Shown here piece after piece: positions 1-6,027 of a stretch of DNA of 10,737 nucleotides (the first letter of the stretch is position 1; each line of letters begins with the position of its first letter). Source of the stretch: Thermomicrobiales bacterium (GTDB lineage Bacteria > Chloroflexota > Chloroflexia > Thermomicrobiales > UBA6265); the NCBI GenBank assembly GCA_025928535.1, contig JAICJJ010000046.1, positions 1-10,737 of the forward strand, written 5' to 3'. The notes beneath the pieces are model-generated. The model searched no databases, was not told the DNA's origin, and saw only the letters and a list, made by a program, of their open reading frames with translations. Both the position numbers and the translations under genes were made by a program.

Positions 1-1
1 C

Positions 2-607
2 GCCGGTCCGACGGAGACGGTTGTGGTCGCCGACGAGAGCGCCGACCCTGGCGCGGCCGCATCGGACTTGCTCGCCCAGGCCGAGCACGACCCAATGGCC
101 AGCGCGATCCTGGTCACGACGAGCCCGACCCTCGCCGGCCAGGTCCAGGTCGACCTCGCGGCGCAACTGGCCGACTTGCCCCGCCGCGACATCGCCAGCC
201 AGTCGCTGGCGGCCAACGGCATGATCGTCCTCGCCCCGGACGTGCCGACCGCGATCGACCTCGCAAACGCCTACGCCCCGGAGCATCTTTGCCTGCTATT
301 GCGCGATCCCTGGGCGGCCGTGCCCCTCGTGCGCCATGCCGGCGGCGTCTTCGTCGGCGAAGCCAGCCCTGAAGCGCTCGGCGACTACACGGCCGGCCCC
401 AGCCACGTCATGCCGACGGGCGGCACCGCCCGCTTTTCCTCGCCAATCCATGTCGGCGAATTCGTGAAGTTCATCAGCCTGATCGGCGCGAACCGGAACG
501 CGATCGACCGCCTCGGCCCGGCCACCGTCGTCCTCGCCCACGCCGAAGGGCTCGATGGGCACGCCCGAGCGATCGCGCGACGGCTGGAGCAAACGGAAAA
601 GCGCTGA
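2..607 (+). CDS. hisD: Histidinol dehydrogenase, C-terminal part (5' end outside window)
   Basis: Catalyses the last two NAD-dependent oxidations of histidine biosynthesis, L-histidinol to L-histidine, in the cytoplasm with a zinc ion. The window enters the gene in frame and keeps 201 residues of a family usually about 430 long. Fragment residues: Q26 and H29 in the QAEH zinc motif, E94-H95 (the catalytic Glu-His of PEHL), D128 in [10 protein letters not shown]135, and H187 in EGLDGHA. Their spacings agree with E. coli Q259/H262, E326/H327, D360, H367 and H419: E94 to D128 is 34, D128 to H135 is 7 and H135 to H187 is 52, the same as in E. coli. The catalytic set in this half is therefore complete and the enzyme is probably active. 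No other his gene follows. The next gene (632-1081) is convergent after only 24 bp, so hisD is the last gene of its transcript. No terminator hairpin with a T-run was seen. Confidence 0.97.
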   Translation, partial: AGPTETVVVADESADPGAAASDLLAQAEHDPMASAILVTTSPTLAGQVQVDLAAQLADLPRRDIASQSLAANGMIVLAPDVPTAIDLANAYAPEHLCLLLRDPWAAVPLVRHAGGVFVGEASPEALGDYTAGPSHVMPTGGTARFSSPIHVGEFVKFISLIGANRNAIDRLGPATVVLAHAEGLDGHARAIARRLEQTEKR

Positions 608-631
608 TCGACTCATCGTGCGCGCGCCGCT

Positions 632-1081
632 TCATTCCATCAGGCTGAAGAGATACTCCTCGACGATCCGTCCGTTTTCCCAGCGGGCGAGCGTCGCCAT
701 GGTTCCACCATTGGCGAGCGATCCAACGACCGCGGTCCAATCTCCGGCGCCGATGCGGATCGGGTGCGCCACGATCTTGTAATCGTTGGGGTGGGCCGCG
801 ATGTAGTCTTGCGCCCACTTGACGTGCGGGTCGATGCCGTCCGTCGTCGTGCCGAAGCCCTCGACGTGGACGTGATCCGCGTGGAACTGGCGGAAGAGAT
901 CCCAATTCGGACCGTTCCATCCCTCGAAATCGAGCCGATCGAACGTGGCGAGATTCTTTTCCACCTGCGACCGGTCGGCGCTGCCCGGTCCGGGCATGGC
1001 GGTTATCGGCGTCTGGCTGGCCAGTGCGGCGCCGTCCTTGGCCGTGGACTGCCGCTGTCCTCCTGAGTTTGACTGATCCAT
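632..1081 (-). CDS. SnoaL-like / NTF2-fold protein
   Basis: A 149-residue protein whose part from about residue 38 to the end looks like the SnoaL/NTF2-like fold, a cone-shaped alpha+beta barrel used by polyketide cyclases, ester cyclases and many uncharacterised proteins. Supporting features are the helix containing NLATFDRLDFEGWN, the FHADHVHVEGFG strand, and a C-terminal strand pair (TMATLARWENGRIVEEYLF), where 'RWENGRIVEEY' is characteristic. The first 37 residues are polar, low in complexity and outside the domain. The start at 1081 is still preferred because GGGAGG lies 6 bases upstream. A shorter start at M29 (base 997) is possible. It is the last gene of the DoxX-PPOX-SnoaL cluster, 86 bp after the PPOX stop, with a strong inverted repeat in the gap. 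The substrate cannot be told from sequence. Confidence 0.75.
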   Translation of the reverse strand: MDQSNSGGQRQSTAKDGAALASQTPITAMPGPGSADRSQVEKNLATFDRLDFEGWNGPNWDLFRQFHADHVHVEGFGTTTDGIDPHVKWAQDYIAAHPNDYKIVAHPIRIGAGDWTAVVGSLANGGTMATLARWENGRIVEEYLFSLME

Positions 1082-1105
1082 GACGACCTCCCGGTGTTTG
1101 CCGAT

Positions 1106-1145
1106 GCCTCGCGGCGAGACGACGATCGACGGCGCGCCGCGAGGC
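1106..1145. repeat. Perfect 11-bp inverted repeat between PPOX and SnoaL-like genes
   Basis: The arms GCCTCGCGGCG (1106-1116) and CGCCGCGAGGC (1135-1145) are exactly complementary, with an 18-base loop. The repeat lies in the 86-bp gap of the minus-strand cluster, about 25 bases upstream of the SnoaL-like start. There is no T-run on the minus-strand exit side, so a classical intrinsic terminator is not supported. An mRNA-stability or attenuation hairpin, or a protein-binding site, is possible. Confidence 0.6.
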
Positions 1146-1167
1146 TTCCTCCTGAACGCGACGGCGG

Positions 1168-1560
1168 CTAACCGAACGTGTTGATCTTGACCGGGATGAA
1201 GGAAACGACGACGCGACCGACGCCCGGCGCGTCATGCTCGCGCACGTCGGCGCCGTACTTGGCGCCGATCCGATCGGCGAACGTGTGATCAGGGTCGGGC
1301 GTGACCAGAGCTCGCGCCCGAATCTCCATCGTGCGATAGGGATTGGCCGGGTCGAAAAAGAAGAGCGTCGCCTCCGGATGCCGCCGGAGGTTCTTGGTCT
1401 TCTGGCGCGCGGTGTTGAGCGACGTCTTGATCGTGTCGTCAGGCTCGACGAGAAACCAGACCGCGCTGACCTGCGGGTAGCCGTCCGCGCCCTGTGTCGC
1501 GAGGACGACCGCCGGATTGGTTTCGAGCAAATCCCGGTGGGACGCGGGGATGTCAGGCAT
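1168..1560 (-). CDS. PPOX-class FMN/F420-dependent oxidoreductase (pyridoxamine 5'-phosphate oxidase-like)
   Basis: A 130-residue split-barrel flavin-fold protein of the small PPOX class, similar in layout to the F420-linked Rv1155-type family. These enzymes bind FMN or F420 and reduce small substrates in the cytoplasm. Visible signatures: LETNPAVVLATQGADGYPQVSAVWF (about residues 12-36) is the first barrel strands. TSLNTARQKTKNLRRHPEATLFFFDP (about 46-71) contains the K-x-x-N-L-R-R-x-P segment typical of the family. EIRARALV (79-86) is the following strand. The start at 1560 is preferred over an in-frame ATG at 1578 because GGAAGGAG lies 8 bases before it. Its first 8 bases overlap the end of the DoxX gene, so the two are probably translationally coupled. 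Sequence alone cannot decide FMN versus F420, and the substrate is unknown. Confidence 0.88.
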   Translation of the reverse strand: MPDIPASHRDLLETNPAVVLATQGADGYPQVSAVWFLVEPDDTIKTSLNTARQKTKNLRRHPEATLFFFDPANPYRTMEIRARALVTPDPDHTFADRIGAKYGADVREHDAPGVGRVVVSFIPVKINTFG

Positions 1561-1933
1561 CGATCGACTCCTTCCCATGTGCGGCGACGAGCAGCAAGCC
1601 GCCGAACAGGCCGAGGTTCTTGAGAAACTGGGTCCGCTGGCCGGCGCGGCCCACCGGAGTCGTCTCCTGCCAGAAGGCGTGGCCTACCAGCGTGGTCGGC
1701 GCGAGCAGCCCGGCCAGCAAGAGCGCGGCAAGACGCGGCCAGCGTCCCAGCGCCAGCGCGACGCCGCCGACGACCATCGCCGCGCCATTGGCTCGCACCA
1801 GCAATTCGGGCTGCGGCAATCCAAGTGCCGCGGCTTTGGCCGGTCGTCCGCCGGGCGACGCCGCCGCGTCCCAGCCGCCGGCGATGAAGATGATCGACAG
1901 ACAGAGCCGCCCGAGCCCCCACACCCATCCCAT
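1553..1933 (-). CDS. DoxX family membrane protein
   Basis: A 126-residue, four-helix membrane protein of the DoxX family. Members are integral membrane proteins, some linked to quinol oxidation or thiol/oxidative stress systems, but most have no proven role. Hydrophobic stretches fall at about residues 4-22, 43-62, 65-85 and 104-118. The segment from residue 84, GHAFWQE followed by GQRTQFLKNLGLFGG, is the characteristic DoxX ending. The start at 1933 is chosen because GGAGG-type ribosome-binding sequence (GGGGAGGAG) lies just upstream and the hydrophobic N-terminus begins there. A longer in-frame reading to 2143 would add 70 residues of non-membrane-like, Arg-rich sequence and is rejected. 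First gene of the minus-strand cluster; its end overlaps the PPOX gene by 8 bp, suggesting a shared redox role. Confidence 0.86.
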   Translation of the reverse strand: MGWVWGLGRLCLSIIFIAGGWDAAASPGGRPAKAAALGLPQPELLVRANGAAMVVGGVALALGRWPRLAALLLAGLLAPTTLVGHAFWQETTPVGRAGQRTQFLKNLGLFGGLLLVAAHGKESIDA

Positions 1934-2141
1934 TCGCGTCTCCTCCCCTCCGTGCCGACCGACCCGCCTTTCGCGTCGGTCGCCGCGGTCTAATCCAGTC
2001 GGGGCGTCAGCAACCCCTGTGCCAGTCGTGGAAACGATGGCGCGGCGGGCGCACGGCGATTGCGCGCCCGGACGACGGGCAACGACGCCCGGTGCATACA
2101 ATCCTTCTCGCAGTCGGTTGTCGGCGGAAAGCGAGTCAATC
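1934..2141. other. Divergent intergenic region, DoxX cluster / methyltransferase
   Basis: 208 bp between two divergent starts, so it should hold promoters for both directions. It contains two short GC-rich hairpins: GGGCGC (2047-2052) with GCGCCC (2064-2069), and CGGGC (2076-2080) with GCCCG (2087-2091). The second lies directly upstream of a TACAAT box at 2097-2102. Short GC stems are common by chance in DNA this rich in G and C. No convincing -35/-10 pair was found for the DoxX direction. Confidence 0.6.
2094..2102 (+). promoter_or_regulatory. Candidate -10 box for the methyltransferase
   Basis: TACAAT at 2097-2102 is one base off the TATAAT consensus, and a TG two bases upstream (2094-2095) resembles an extended -10. 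It is an AT-rich island 40 bp before the ATG at 2142. No good -35 hexamer is found at 16-18 bp spacing, so the support is moderate at best. Confidence 0.4.
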
Positions 2142-2873
2142 ATGAACGACTACGATCCCATGCTGAGTTTCGGCGAGGAAGTCGCCGCGACCTACGATGA
2201 ATCGCCACGCGGGGATGAAGCGGCGTGCGTCGCATTTCTCGAACGCCACGCACGTGGCGGTCCCGCGCTGGAATTGGCGATTGGAACCGGACGGATCGGA
2301 TTGCCGCTCGCCGCGCGGGGCGTGCGTCTCGACGGGATCGACCTCTCGCCGGCCATGGTCGCCCGATTGCGAGCCAAGCCGGGCGGCGACCAGATTCCGG
2401 TCACGATCGGCGATTTCGCGGCGGTAGCGGTTCCCGATCGCTATCGCCTGATTTATGTCGTCTTCAACACGTTGTTCAATCTCCTGACGCAAGACGATCA
2501 GGTGCGCTGCTTCGAAAACGTCGCCGCGCATCTCACCGACGACGGCGTCTTCGTCGTGGAAGCGTTCGTGCCGACGTTTCTCATGCGCTTGCGGGACAAC
2601 CAATACGTCGACGCTGAAGCGATCGAAATTGGCGAAGTGCGCCTCGACGTCGGCCGGCACGATCTCGTGCGGCAAATCCTCGACGAAAGCCACGTCGTGC
2701 TGTCGCGCGACGGCGTGCGCCTCTACCCGATCGTGACGCGCTACGCCTGGCCGAGCGAACTCGACCTCATGGCGCGGATCGCCGGTCTGCGGCTCACCGA
2801 GCGATGGGGCGGCTGGAACGACGAGCCGTTCACCGCCGACAGCCGGCTGCATATTTCGGTCTACGCGCGCTGA
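2142..2873 (+). CDS. Class I SAM-dependent methyltransferase
   Basis: A 243-residue Rossmann-fold methyltransferase (Methyltransf_25/11 type) that transfers a methyl group from S-adenosylmethionine to an unknown small molecule in the cytoplasm. Motif I is ELAIGTGRIGLPLA at residues 44-57, the glycine-rich SAM loop. The acidic end of strand 2 is D67 in DGIDLSPAMV, which should hold the ribose. YRLIYVVFNTLFNLLTQ (101-117) forms strand 4 and the following helix, and GVFVVEAFVP (135-144) is strand 5. The C-terminal part (about 150-243) is beta-rich and probably the substrate lid. The ATG at 2142 is chosen because the fold starts soon after it; a much longer upstream reading overlaps the antisense DoxX and PPOX genes and is rejected. 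The ribosome-binding site is weak (GGAAAGCGAG region). It is transcribed alone, and the context gives no substrate. Confidence 0.92.
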   Translation: MNDYDPMLSFGEEVAATYDESPRGDEAACVAFLERHARGGPALELAIGTGRIGLPLAARGVRLDGIDLSPAMVARLRAKPGGDQIPVTIGDFAAVAVPDRYRLIYVVFNTLFNLLTQDDQVRCFENVAAHLTDDGVFVVEAFVPTFLMRLRDNQYVDAEAIEIGEVRLDVGRHDLVRQILDESHVVLSRDGVRLYPIVTRYAWPSELDLMARIAGLRLTERWGGWNDEPFTADSRLHISVYAR

Positions 2874-2968
2874 GCGGCGCGACCAGCCTCCATCGCCATT
2901 CCGACCGCCTGATCCGCCCGCAACGAACCGAGGTGTACGTCAACGTCTTGCGGGCGGAGTTTGGTCGC

Positions 2969-2986
2969 GGCACGGCAAGCCGTGCC
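2969..2986. repeat. Palindrome copy 1 (REP-like)
   Basis: GGCACGGC-AA-GCCGTGCC is a perfect 8-bp stem with a 2-base centre. It shares the GGCA(C/A)GGCA(A/T)GCCGTGCC pattern with 3055-3072, 86 bp downstream. Two similar palindromes in one intergenic gap resemble dispersed REP-type elements, but only two copies are visible here. Confidence 0.55.
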
Positions 2987-3034
2987 CGATCGGCCGCCGG
3001 CCGAGAGATCGGTCTGTGGTTGACCGACCCGATT

Positions 3035-3051
3035 GTGGTCCTGCGGACCAC
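3035..3051. repeat. Perfect 7-bp hairpin
   Basis: GTGGTCC (3035-3041) and GGACCAC (3045-3051) are exact complements around a TGC loop. The hairpin lies directly before the second palindrome, separated by a single base. No T-run follows, so an intrinsic terminator for the methyltransferase is not supported, although a Rho-type or structural end is possible. Confidence 0.5.
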
Positions 3052-3052
3052 C

Positions 3053-3072
3053 GGGCAAGGCATGCCGTGCCC
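3053..3072. repeat. Palindrome copy 2 (REP-like)
   Basis: GGGCA-A-GGCATGCC-G-TGCCC is a 20-bp palindrome with one mismatched pair (A3058 against G3067). It matches copy 1 at 16 of 18 aligned bases in the GGCANGGCANGCCGTGCC core. Together they look like two diverged copies of one short palindromic element. Confidence 0.55.
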
Positions 3073-3126
3073 CGACCGGCGACCGTGCCGCAACAACTTC
3101 GCGCACACACAACGAACCGCGCCCGC

Positions 3127-3155
3127 TTGGCAAATCCGGCCGCGCCCGCTACCCT
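3127..3155 (+). promoter_or_regulatory. Sigma-70-like promoter for the dienelactone hydrolase-like gene
   Basis: TTGGCA (3127-3132) and TACCCT (3150-3155) are separated by 17 bp, the ideal spacing. The -35 matches TTGACA at five of six bases; the -10 keeps the key TA and final T. Transcription would begin near 3162, directly over an inverted repeat (3161-3174), and leave room for the ribosome-binding site at 3185-3190. Confidence 0.5.
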
Positions 3156-3160
3156 GCATC

Positions 3161-3184
3161 CGAACGGACGTTCGATGTACGTAC
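3161..3184. promoter_or_regulatory. Candidate operator: two adjacent palindromes at the predicted transcription start
   Basis: CGAACG-GA-CGTTCG (3161-3174) is a perfect 14-bp inverted repeat beginning 5 bases after the -10 box. GTACGTAC (3177-3184) is a perfect 8-bp palindrome just after it. Their position over the predicted transcription start fits a repressor site. The regulator is unknown and none is encoded next to it. Confidence 0.4.
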
Positions 3185-3195
3185 GGGAGGCGGAC

Positions 3196-3864
3196 GTGGG
3201 CGAATGGATGCAAGTCGGGACAGCGGGCGGACGCGCCTACCTGGTCATCCCCGAAACGGGCTCCGGTCCGGGCATCCTGGTATTGCATGCCTGGTGGGGG
3301 TTGACCTCCGTCTTCACCGACATTTGCGATCGGCTGGCGGCGGCCGGTTATGTCGCGCTGGCGCCGAGTCTGTACGCCGACGGCGCGACTGCCGCGACCA
3401 TCGCCGAAGCGGAGGCCTTGCAGCAGGGGCACGATGAAGCGGCCGAGGCGGAGCCGGTCGTGCGGGCGGCGGTGGAGCAATTGCGGGAATTGCCGGCAAC
3501 GACCGGGCCTTCAATCGGGGTGATTGGCTTTTCGATGGGCGCCTACTGGGCGCTGGAGGTCTCGCGGACGCGGCCGGATGCGGTCGGCGCCGTGGTGGCG
3601 GTCTACGGCACGAACGTCGGCGATTTTCGAGCGGCGAAAGCCGCTTACCTTGGTCACTTCGCCGAACACGACGACTACGAGCCGCTGGAAGCCGTGCGCG
3701 CTATGGAAGCCAACCTTCGCGCGGCCGGACGCGAGGCGGCGCTTTATGTCTATCCCGGAACTCGCCACTGGTTCATCGAACCCAACCGGCCCGAATACGA
3801 CTCGGCGGCGGCCGAACTGGTCTGGGAACGCACCCTGGCCTTCCTCGACGACCGGCTCCGATGA
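3196..3864 (+). CDS. Dienelactone hydrolase family alpha/beta hydrolase, serine type
   Basis: A 222-residue cytoplasmic alpha/beta hydrolase of the dienelactone hydrolase family, expected to cleave an ester or lactone. The core is visible in order: strand and turn GILVLHAWWGLT (26-37), the nucleophile elbow GVIGFSMGAYW (108-118) with S113, the acid D159 or D160 in GHFAEHDD, and H191 in GTRHWF. Nucleophile-acid-His spacing is close to the C123/D171/H202 triad of the classical enzyme. The tail RPEYDSAAAELVWERTLAF is typical of the family. Two departures stand out: the usual Cys nucleophile is Ser, and the Glu that activates that Cys is Ala (A32). The GTG at 3196 is chosen because GGGAGG (3185-3190) sits 5 bases before it. 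An ATG at 3175 would add 7 residues, but it is only about 13 bases from the predicted transcription start. The substrate is unknown. Confidence 0.88.
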   Translation: MGEWMQVGTAGGRAYLVIPETGSGPGILVLHAWWGLTSVFTDICDRLAAAGYVALAPSLYADGATAATIAEAEALQQGHDEAAEAEPVVRAAVEQLRELPATTGPSIGVIGFSMGAYWALEVSRTRPDAVGAVVAVYGTNVGDFRAAKAAYLGHFAEHDDYEPLEAVRAMEANLRAAGREAALYVYPGTRHWFIEPNRPEYDSAAAELVWERTLAFLDDRLR

Positions 3865-3948
3865 GCGCACATTCAAGGACGCGGAACGCGGAAGCCCGCG
3901 TCAGTTCGCAATCCGGACGAGCGATGACCGCAATTGCCCGCAACATGG

Positions 3949-3965
3949 GGATACCGCCCGTATCC
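3949..3965. repeat. 6-bp hairpin in the leader of the DinB-like gene
   Basis: GGATAC (3949-3954) pairs exactly with GTATCC (3960-3965) across a CGCCC loop, ending 15 bases before the ribosome-binding site at 3981. It lies in the 129-bp gap after the hydrolase gene, which otherwise shows no clear promoter or terminator. Confidence 0.4.
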
Positions 3966-3993
3966 AGGGGACGAATTGCCGGGGAGGATTCGA

Positions 3994-4473
3994 ATGGACG
4001 TGCTTGATCGGCTGTTGGGGCATGACGACTGGGCCACGACTCAACTGCTCGACCTGAGCCGTGACCTGACCGACGCGCAACTCGACCAGGAGTTCGATAT
4101 CGGTCACCGGACGTTGCGGGCGACGTTCGAGCACATGATCTTCAACGTCGAAGCCTGGACGGCGGAGATGGCCGGCCAGCCGATCGACCGTCGACGCGCG
4201 GACCGCCCGTTGGCGGCCCTGCGCGACCGGCACGAGGTCTCATATGCGGCGTTCGCGGCCTTCGCCCGTCGGGTGCGGGACGAACGGCGCCTGGGGGACA
4301 CCTTCATCGACGAACTCGGCGAACCCATGACATTCGGCGGCGCGATCATCCATGTCGTGCTGCACGATGCCGAGCACCGCAGCGAAGCGACGCACATCCT
4401 CGCCCGCCTCGGCCAGCCCGATCTGCCCGAAGTCGACCACGCGCTCTGGGACCACATTTCGCGCGGCGGGTAG
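3994..4473 (+). CDS. DinB family (DinB/YfiT-like) metal-binding protein
   Basis: A 159-residue four-helix-bundle protein of the DinB/YfiT superfamily. Members bind a divalent metal with three histidines; some are thiol transferases for mycothiol or bacillithiol, and most have no known role. The likely metal triad is H47 (in TFEHMIFN) plus H124 and H128 (in HVVLHDAEHRSEATH), the classical H...H-x3-H pattern, so the site is intact. LLGHDDWATTQLLDLSRDLTDAQLDQEF (8-34) is the typical first helix and turn. The ATG at 3994 is supported by GGGGAGG 6 bases upstream; an ATG at 3934 would add 20 unrelated residues. It follows the hydrolase gene on the same strand after 129 bp, so co-transcription is possible but not shown. 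The name does not imply DNA damage control here. Confidence 0.88.
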   Translation: MDVLDRLLGHDDWATTQLLDLSRDLTDAQLDQEFDIGHRTLRATFEHMIFNVEAWTAEMAGQPIDRRRADRPLAALRDRHEVSYAAFAAFARRVRDERRLGDTFIDELGEPMTFGGAIIHVVLHDAEHRSEATHILARLGQPDLPEVDHALWDHISRGG

Positions 4474-4544
4474 TTCAGGGCGCCCCGACGCCGCGTCGCT
4501 GCCGGGCTCATGGAACCTCGCGCCGGCTGCGGCCGCGCGGTGGT

Positions 4545-5126
4545 TCAAACCTCGGACAATTCCCGCAGCGCCGCGACGACACGTTCTTCGACCGGCTGCC
4601 CGCTTTCCTTCGGCAGGCGGGCGATCGCCGTTTGCGCTTCAGCCGTCGTGTAGCCGAGCGAGCGAAGCGCGTCGAGCACCTCGCGATCTTCAGGCGTGGC
4701 CGGCGGGCCGCCGATCGGCCCGGCCGGCACGAGTTTGCCGCGCAATTCGAGAATCAGCCGCGCCGCCGTCTTCTTGCCGACGCCCGGCACGGTCGCCAGC
4801 AGGGACGTGTCTTCCCCATTGATCGCCGCGGTCAGCCGGTCGAGCCGGACGTGCGAGAGGATCGCGGTCGCGAGGCGTGGGCCGACGCCGGTCACGCCGA
4901 TCAACGTTTCGAAGAGGCGCAATTCGTCGGCCGTCGCGAAGCCGTAGAGCGTCAACTGGTCTTCCCGGACGAAGAGATGCGTCACGACGCGCACCTCTTC
5001 CCCCACCCCGCCGATGTCGTCGAGCGTCGCGGCGCTCGTGTACACGCGGTAGATGACGCCGCCGACATCGATCAGGAGGGCGTCGCTCAGTTTCGATTCG
5101 AGCCGGCCTCGCAATCCCGCAATCAT
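4545..5126 (-). CDS. ruvA: Holliday junction branch migration protein RuvA
   Basis: RuvA binds four-way DNA junctions as a tetramer and loads the RuvB motor for branch migration in recombination and repair. At 193 residues the protein is close to the family's usual length of about 200. Domain I (1-63) opens with MIAGLRGRL and contains E55-D56 in VREDQLTLYGF, matching the acidic pin of E. coli RuvA by number. Domain II carries two helix-hairpin-helix motifs, VTGVGPR (78-84) and VPGVGKK (113-119), followed by AARLILELRGKL. Domain III (about 145-193) is the RuvB-binding three-helix end with RSLGYTTAEAQTAI. The ATG at 5126 overlaps the stop of the upstream amidohydrolase by 4 bp (ATGA), so coupling is likely. 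Neither ruvC nor ruvB is adjacent within the window, unlike the frequent ruvCAB order. The gene is convergent with DinB after 71 bp. Confidence 0.97.
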   Translation of the reverse strand: MIAGLRGRLESKLSDALLIDVGGVIYRVYTSAATLDDIGGVGEEVRVVTHLFVREDQLTLYGFATADELRLFETLIGVTGVGPRLATAILSHVRLDRLTAAINGEDTSLLATVPGVGKKTAARLILELRGKLVPAGPIGGPPATPEDREVLDALRSLGYTTAEAQTAIARLPKESGQPVEERVVAALRELSEV

Positions 5127-6016
5127 CGTTCGGCGCCCTCCCGCGTCGGCGGCTCGAATCGGTAGACCCGCGCCGCGTTGCCGCCGAGCACCGGCGCGAT
5201 TTCGTCCGACCGCAGATTCGCCGCCGGCCGCGTCCGGCGCCAGAAGCGGCGCATGGTCAGCACCGGATGGTCGCTCGCCCAGAGAACGCGCTGCGGCCCG
5301 ACGAGATCGAGCACGCTGCGAAAGACGGCCGGGCGGTAGAGATAGGTCGAGGCGGCCGTGTCGTAGACGACGTTGCGCGTCAACGCGGCGATCTCCGGCA
5401 TCAGTTCATAAAACGGCAAGCCGCCGCCCCAATGCGCGAGCACGAACCGCAGATCGGGTTCGGCCGCCAGCAAGGCGGCGATCCGGTCGGGCGTGGAGGC
5501 GCCTTTGCCTGGGTCGGCATGCCCGAGCGGTTCCGACGCATGGAGCAGCACCGGCCGGTCGAACGCGCGGCACGCCTCCGCCAGCGACGCGAACGCCGCG
5601 GCATCGCGCAGATCGAAACCTTGCGCGTCGGCGTTCAACTCGCCGACGCCCGCCGCGCCCAATCCGAATGCGCGCTCCGCTTCCCGCGCCGCTTCAGGCG
5701 ATCCGGGCACGACCGTCGCCAGCCAGGCGATCCGGCCACCGCCGATGCGAGCGGCTTCCGCCAGCGCGTCGTTGTGGTCCCGGCACAACCCGTGGTCGCC
5801 CCACGGCCAGCCGCAGGCGACGGCGCCGTCGACGCCGGCATCATCCATCGCGGTCAGCAGTTCCGCCGCCTGGATGACCGTCGCGTCCGGCGCGGCGTGG
5901 AGCATGCCGAACCAGCGGTCGCGCTCGCGATAATGGTCCCGCCGGGCGGCGACGTCCGGCGGGAAGATATGGACATGCGCGTCGATGATCGGCGAGGACG
6001 ACGCGATCCCCTCCAT
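5123..6016 (-). CDS. Amidohydrolase (Amidohydro_2, TIM-barrel metal-dependent hydrolase)
   Basis: A 297-residue metal-dependent hydrolase or decarboxylase of the amidohydrolase-2 group, which includes ACMSD-like and gamma-resorcylate decarboxylase-like enzymes. Metal ligands are visible at the expected places: H14 and H16 in IIDAHVHIFP, H159 in VLLHASEP, H195 in FVLAHWGGGLPF, and D249 in VLWASDHPVL. E126 in GELN lies on the intermediate strand. The 'LWASDHP' and 'LAHWGGG' motifs are highly typical of the group. The start at 6016 follows the phosphatase stop by 11 bp; its ribosome-binding site is weak, suggesting translation by re-initiation. It overlaps ruvA by 4 bp. No substrate can be named, and the operon neighbours do not belong to one metabolic pathway. 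Confidence 0.9.
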   Translation of the reverse strand: MEGIASSSPIIDAHVHIFPPDVAARRDHYRERDRWFGMLHAAPDATVIQAAELLTAMDDAGVDGAVACGWPWGDHGLCRDHNDALAEAARIGGGRIAWLATVVPGSPEAAREAERAFGLGAAGVGELNADAQGFDLRDAAAFASLAEACRAFDRPVLLHASEPLGHADPGKGASTPDRIAALLAAEPDLRFVLAHWGGGLPFYELMPEIAALTRNVVYDTAASTYLYRPAVFRSVLDLVGPQRVLWASDHPVLTMRRFWRRTRPAANLRSDEIAPVLGGNAARVYRFEPPTREGAER

Positions 6017-6027
6017 CCAGGCCGACC

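Larger units (their letters stand above)
2874..3195. other. Structured non-coding region upstream of dienelactone hydrolase-like gene
   Basis: 322 bp without a credible gene. It contains two related palindromes (2969-2986 and 3053-3072), a perfect 7-bp hairpin (3035-3051), a weaker GGTC/GACC stem (about 3011-3026), and then the promoter and palindromes of the next gene (3127-3184). Open readings that cross it are Arg/Pro-rich and carry no recognisable domain. Confidence 0.6.

Noticed and set aside
474..1928. Long minus-strand open reading (484 codons) across hisD end, SnoaL-like and PPOX genes
   Set aside because: Its product is Arg-rich and lacks any domain; it is an out-of-frame shadow of three genes that have clear family motifs and ribosome-binding sites.
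1494..2141. N-terminal extension of the methyltransferase reading by 216 codons
   Set aside because: It is antisense to the DoxX gene and part of PPOX, has Pro/Arg/Ser-rich composition, and the methyltransferase fold starts only after the ATG at 2142.
3035..3072. Intrinsic terminator for the methyltransferase
   Set aside because: The stems are strong but are not followed by a T-run on the plus strand, so only hairpins and repeats are claimed.
2804..3304. 166-codon plus-strand reading across the palindromic gap
   Set aside because: Begins inside the methyltransferase in another frame and contains the palindromes as Arg/Pro-rich sequence with no recognisable domain.
3994..4473. Damage-inducible role for the DinB-like gene
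   Set aside because: The family name is historical; no LexA-type box was seen upstream and no repair gene shares its strand here.
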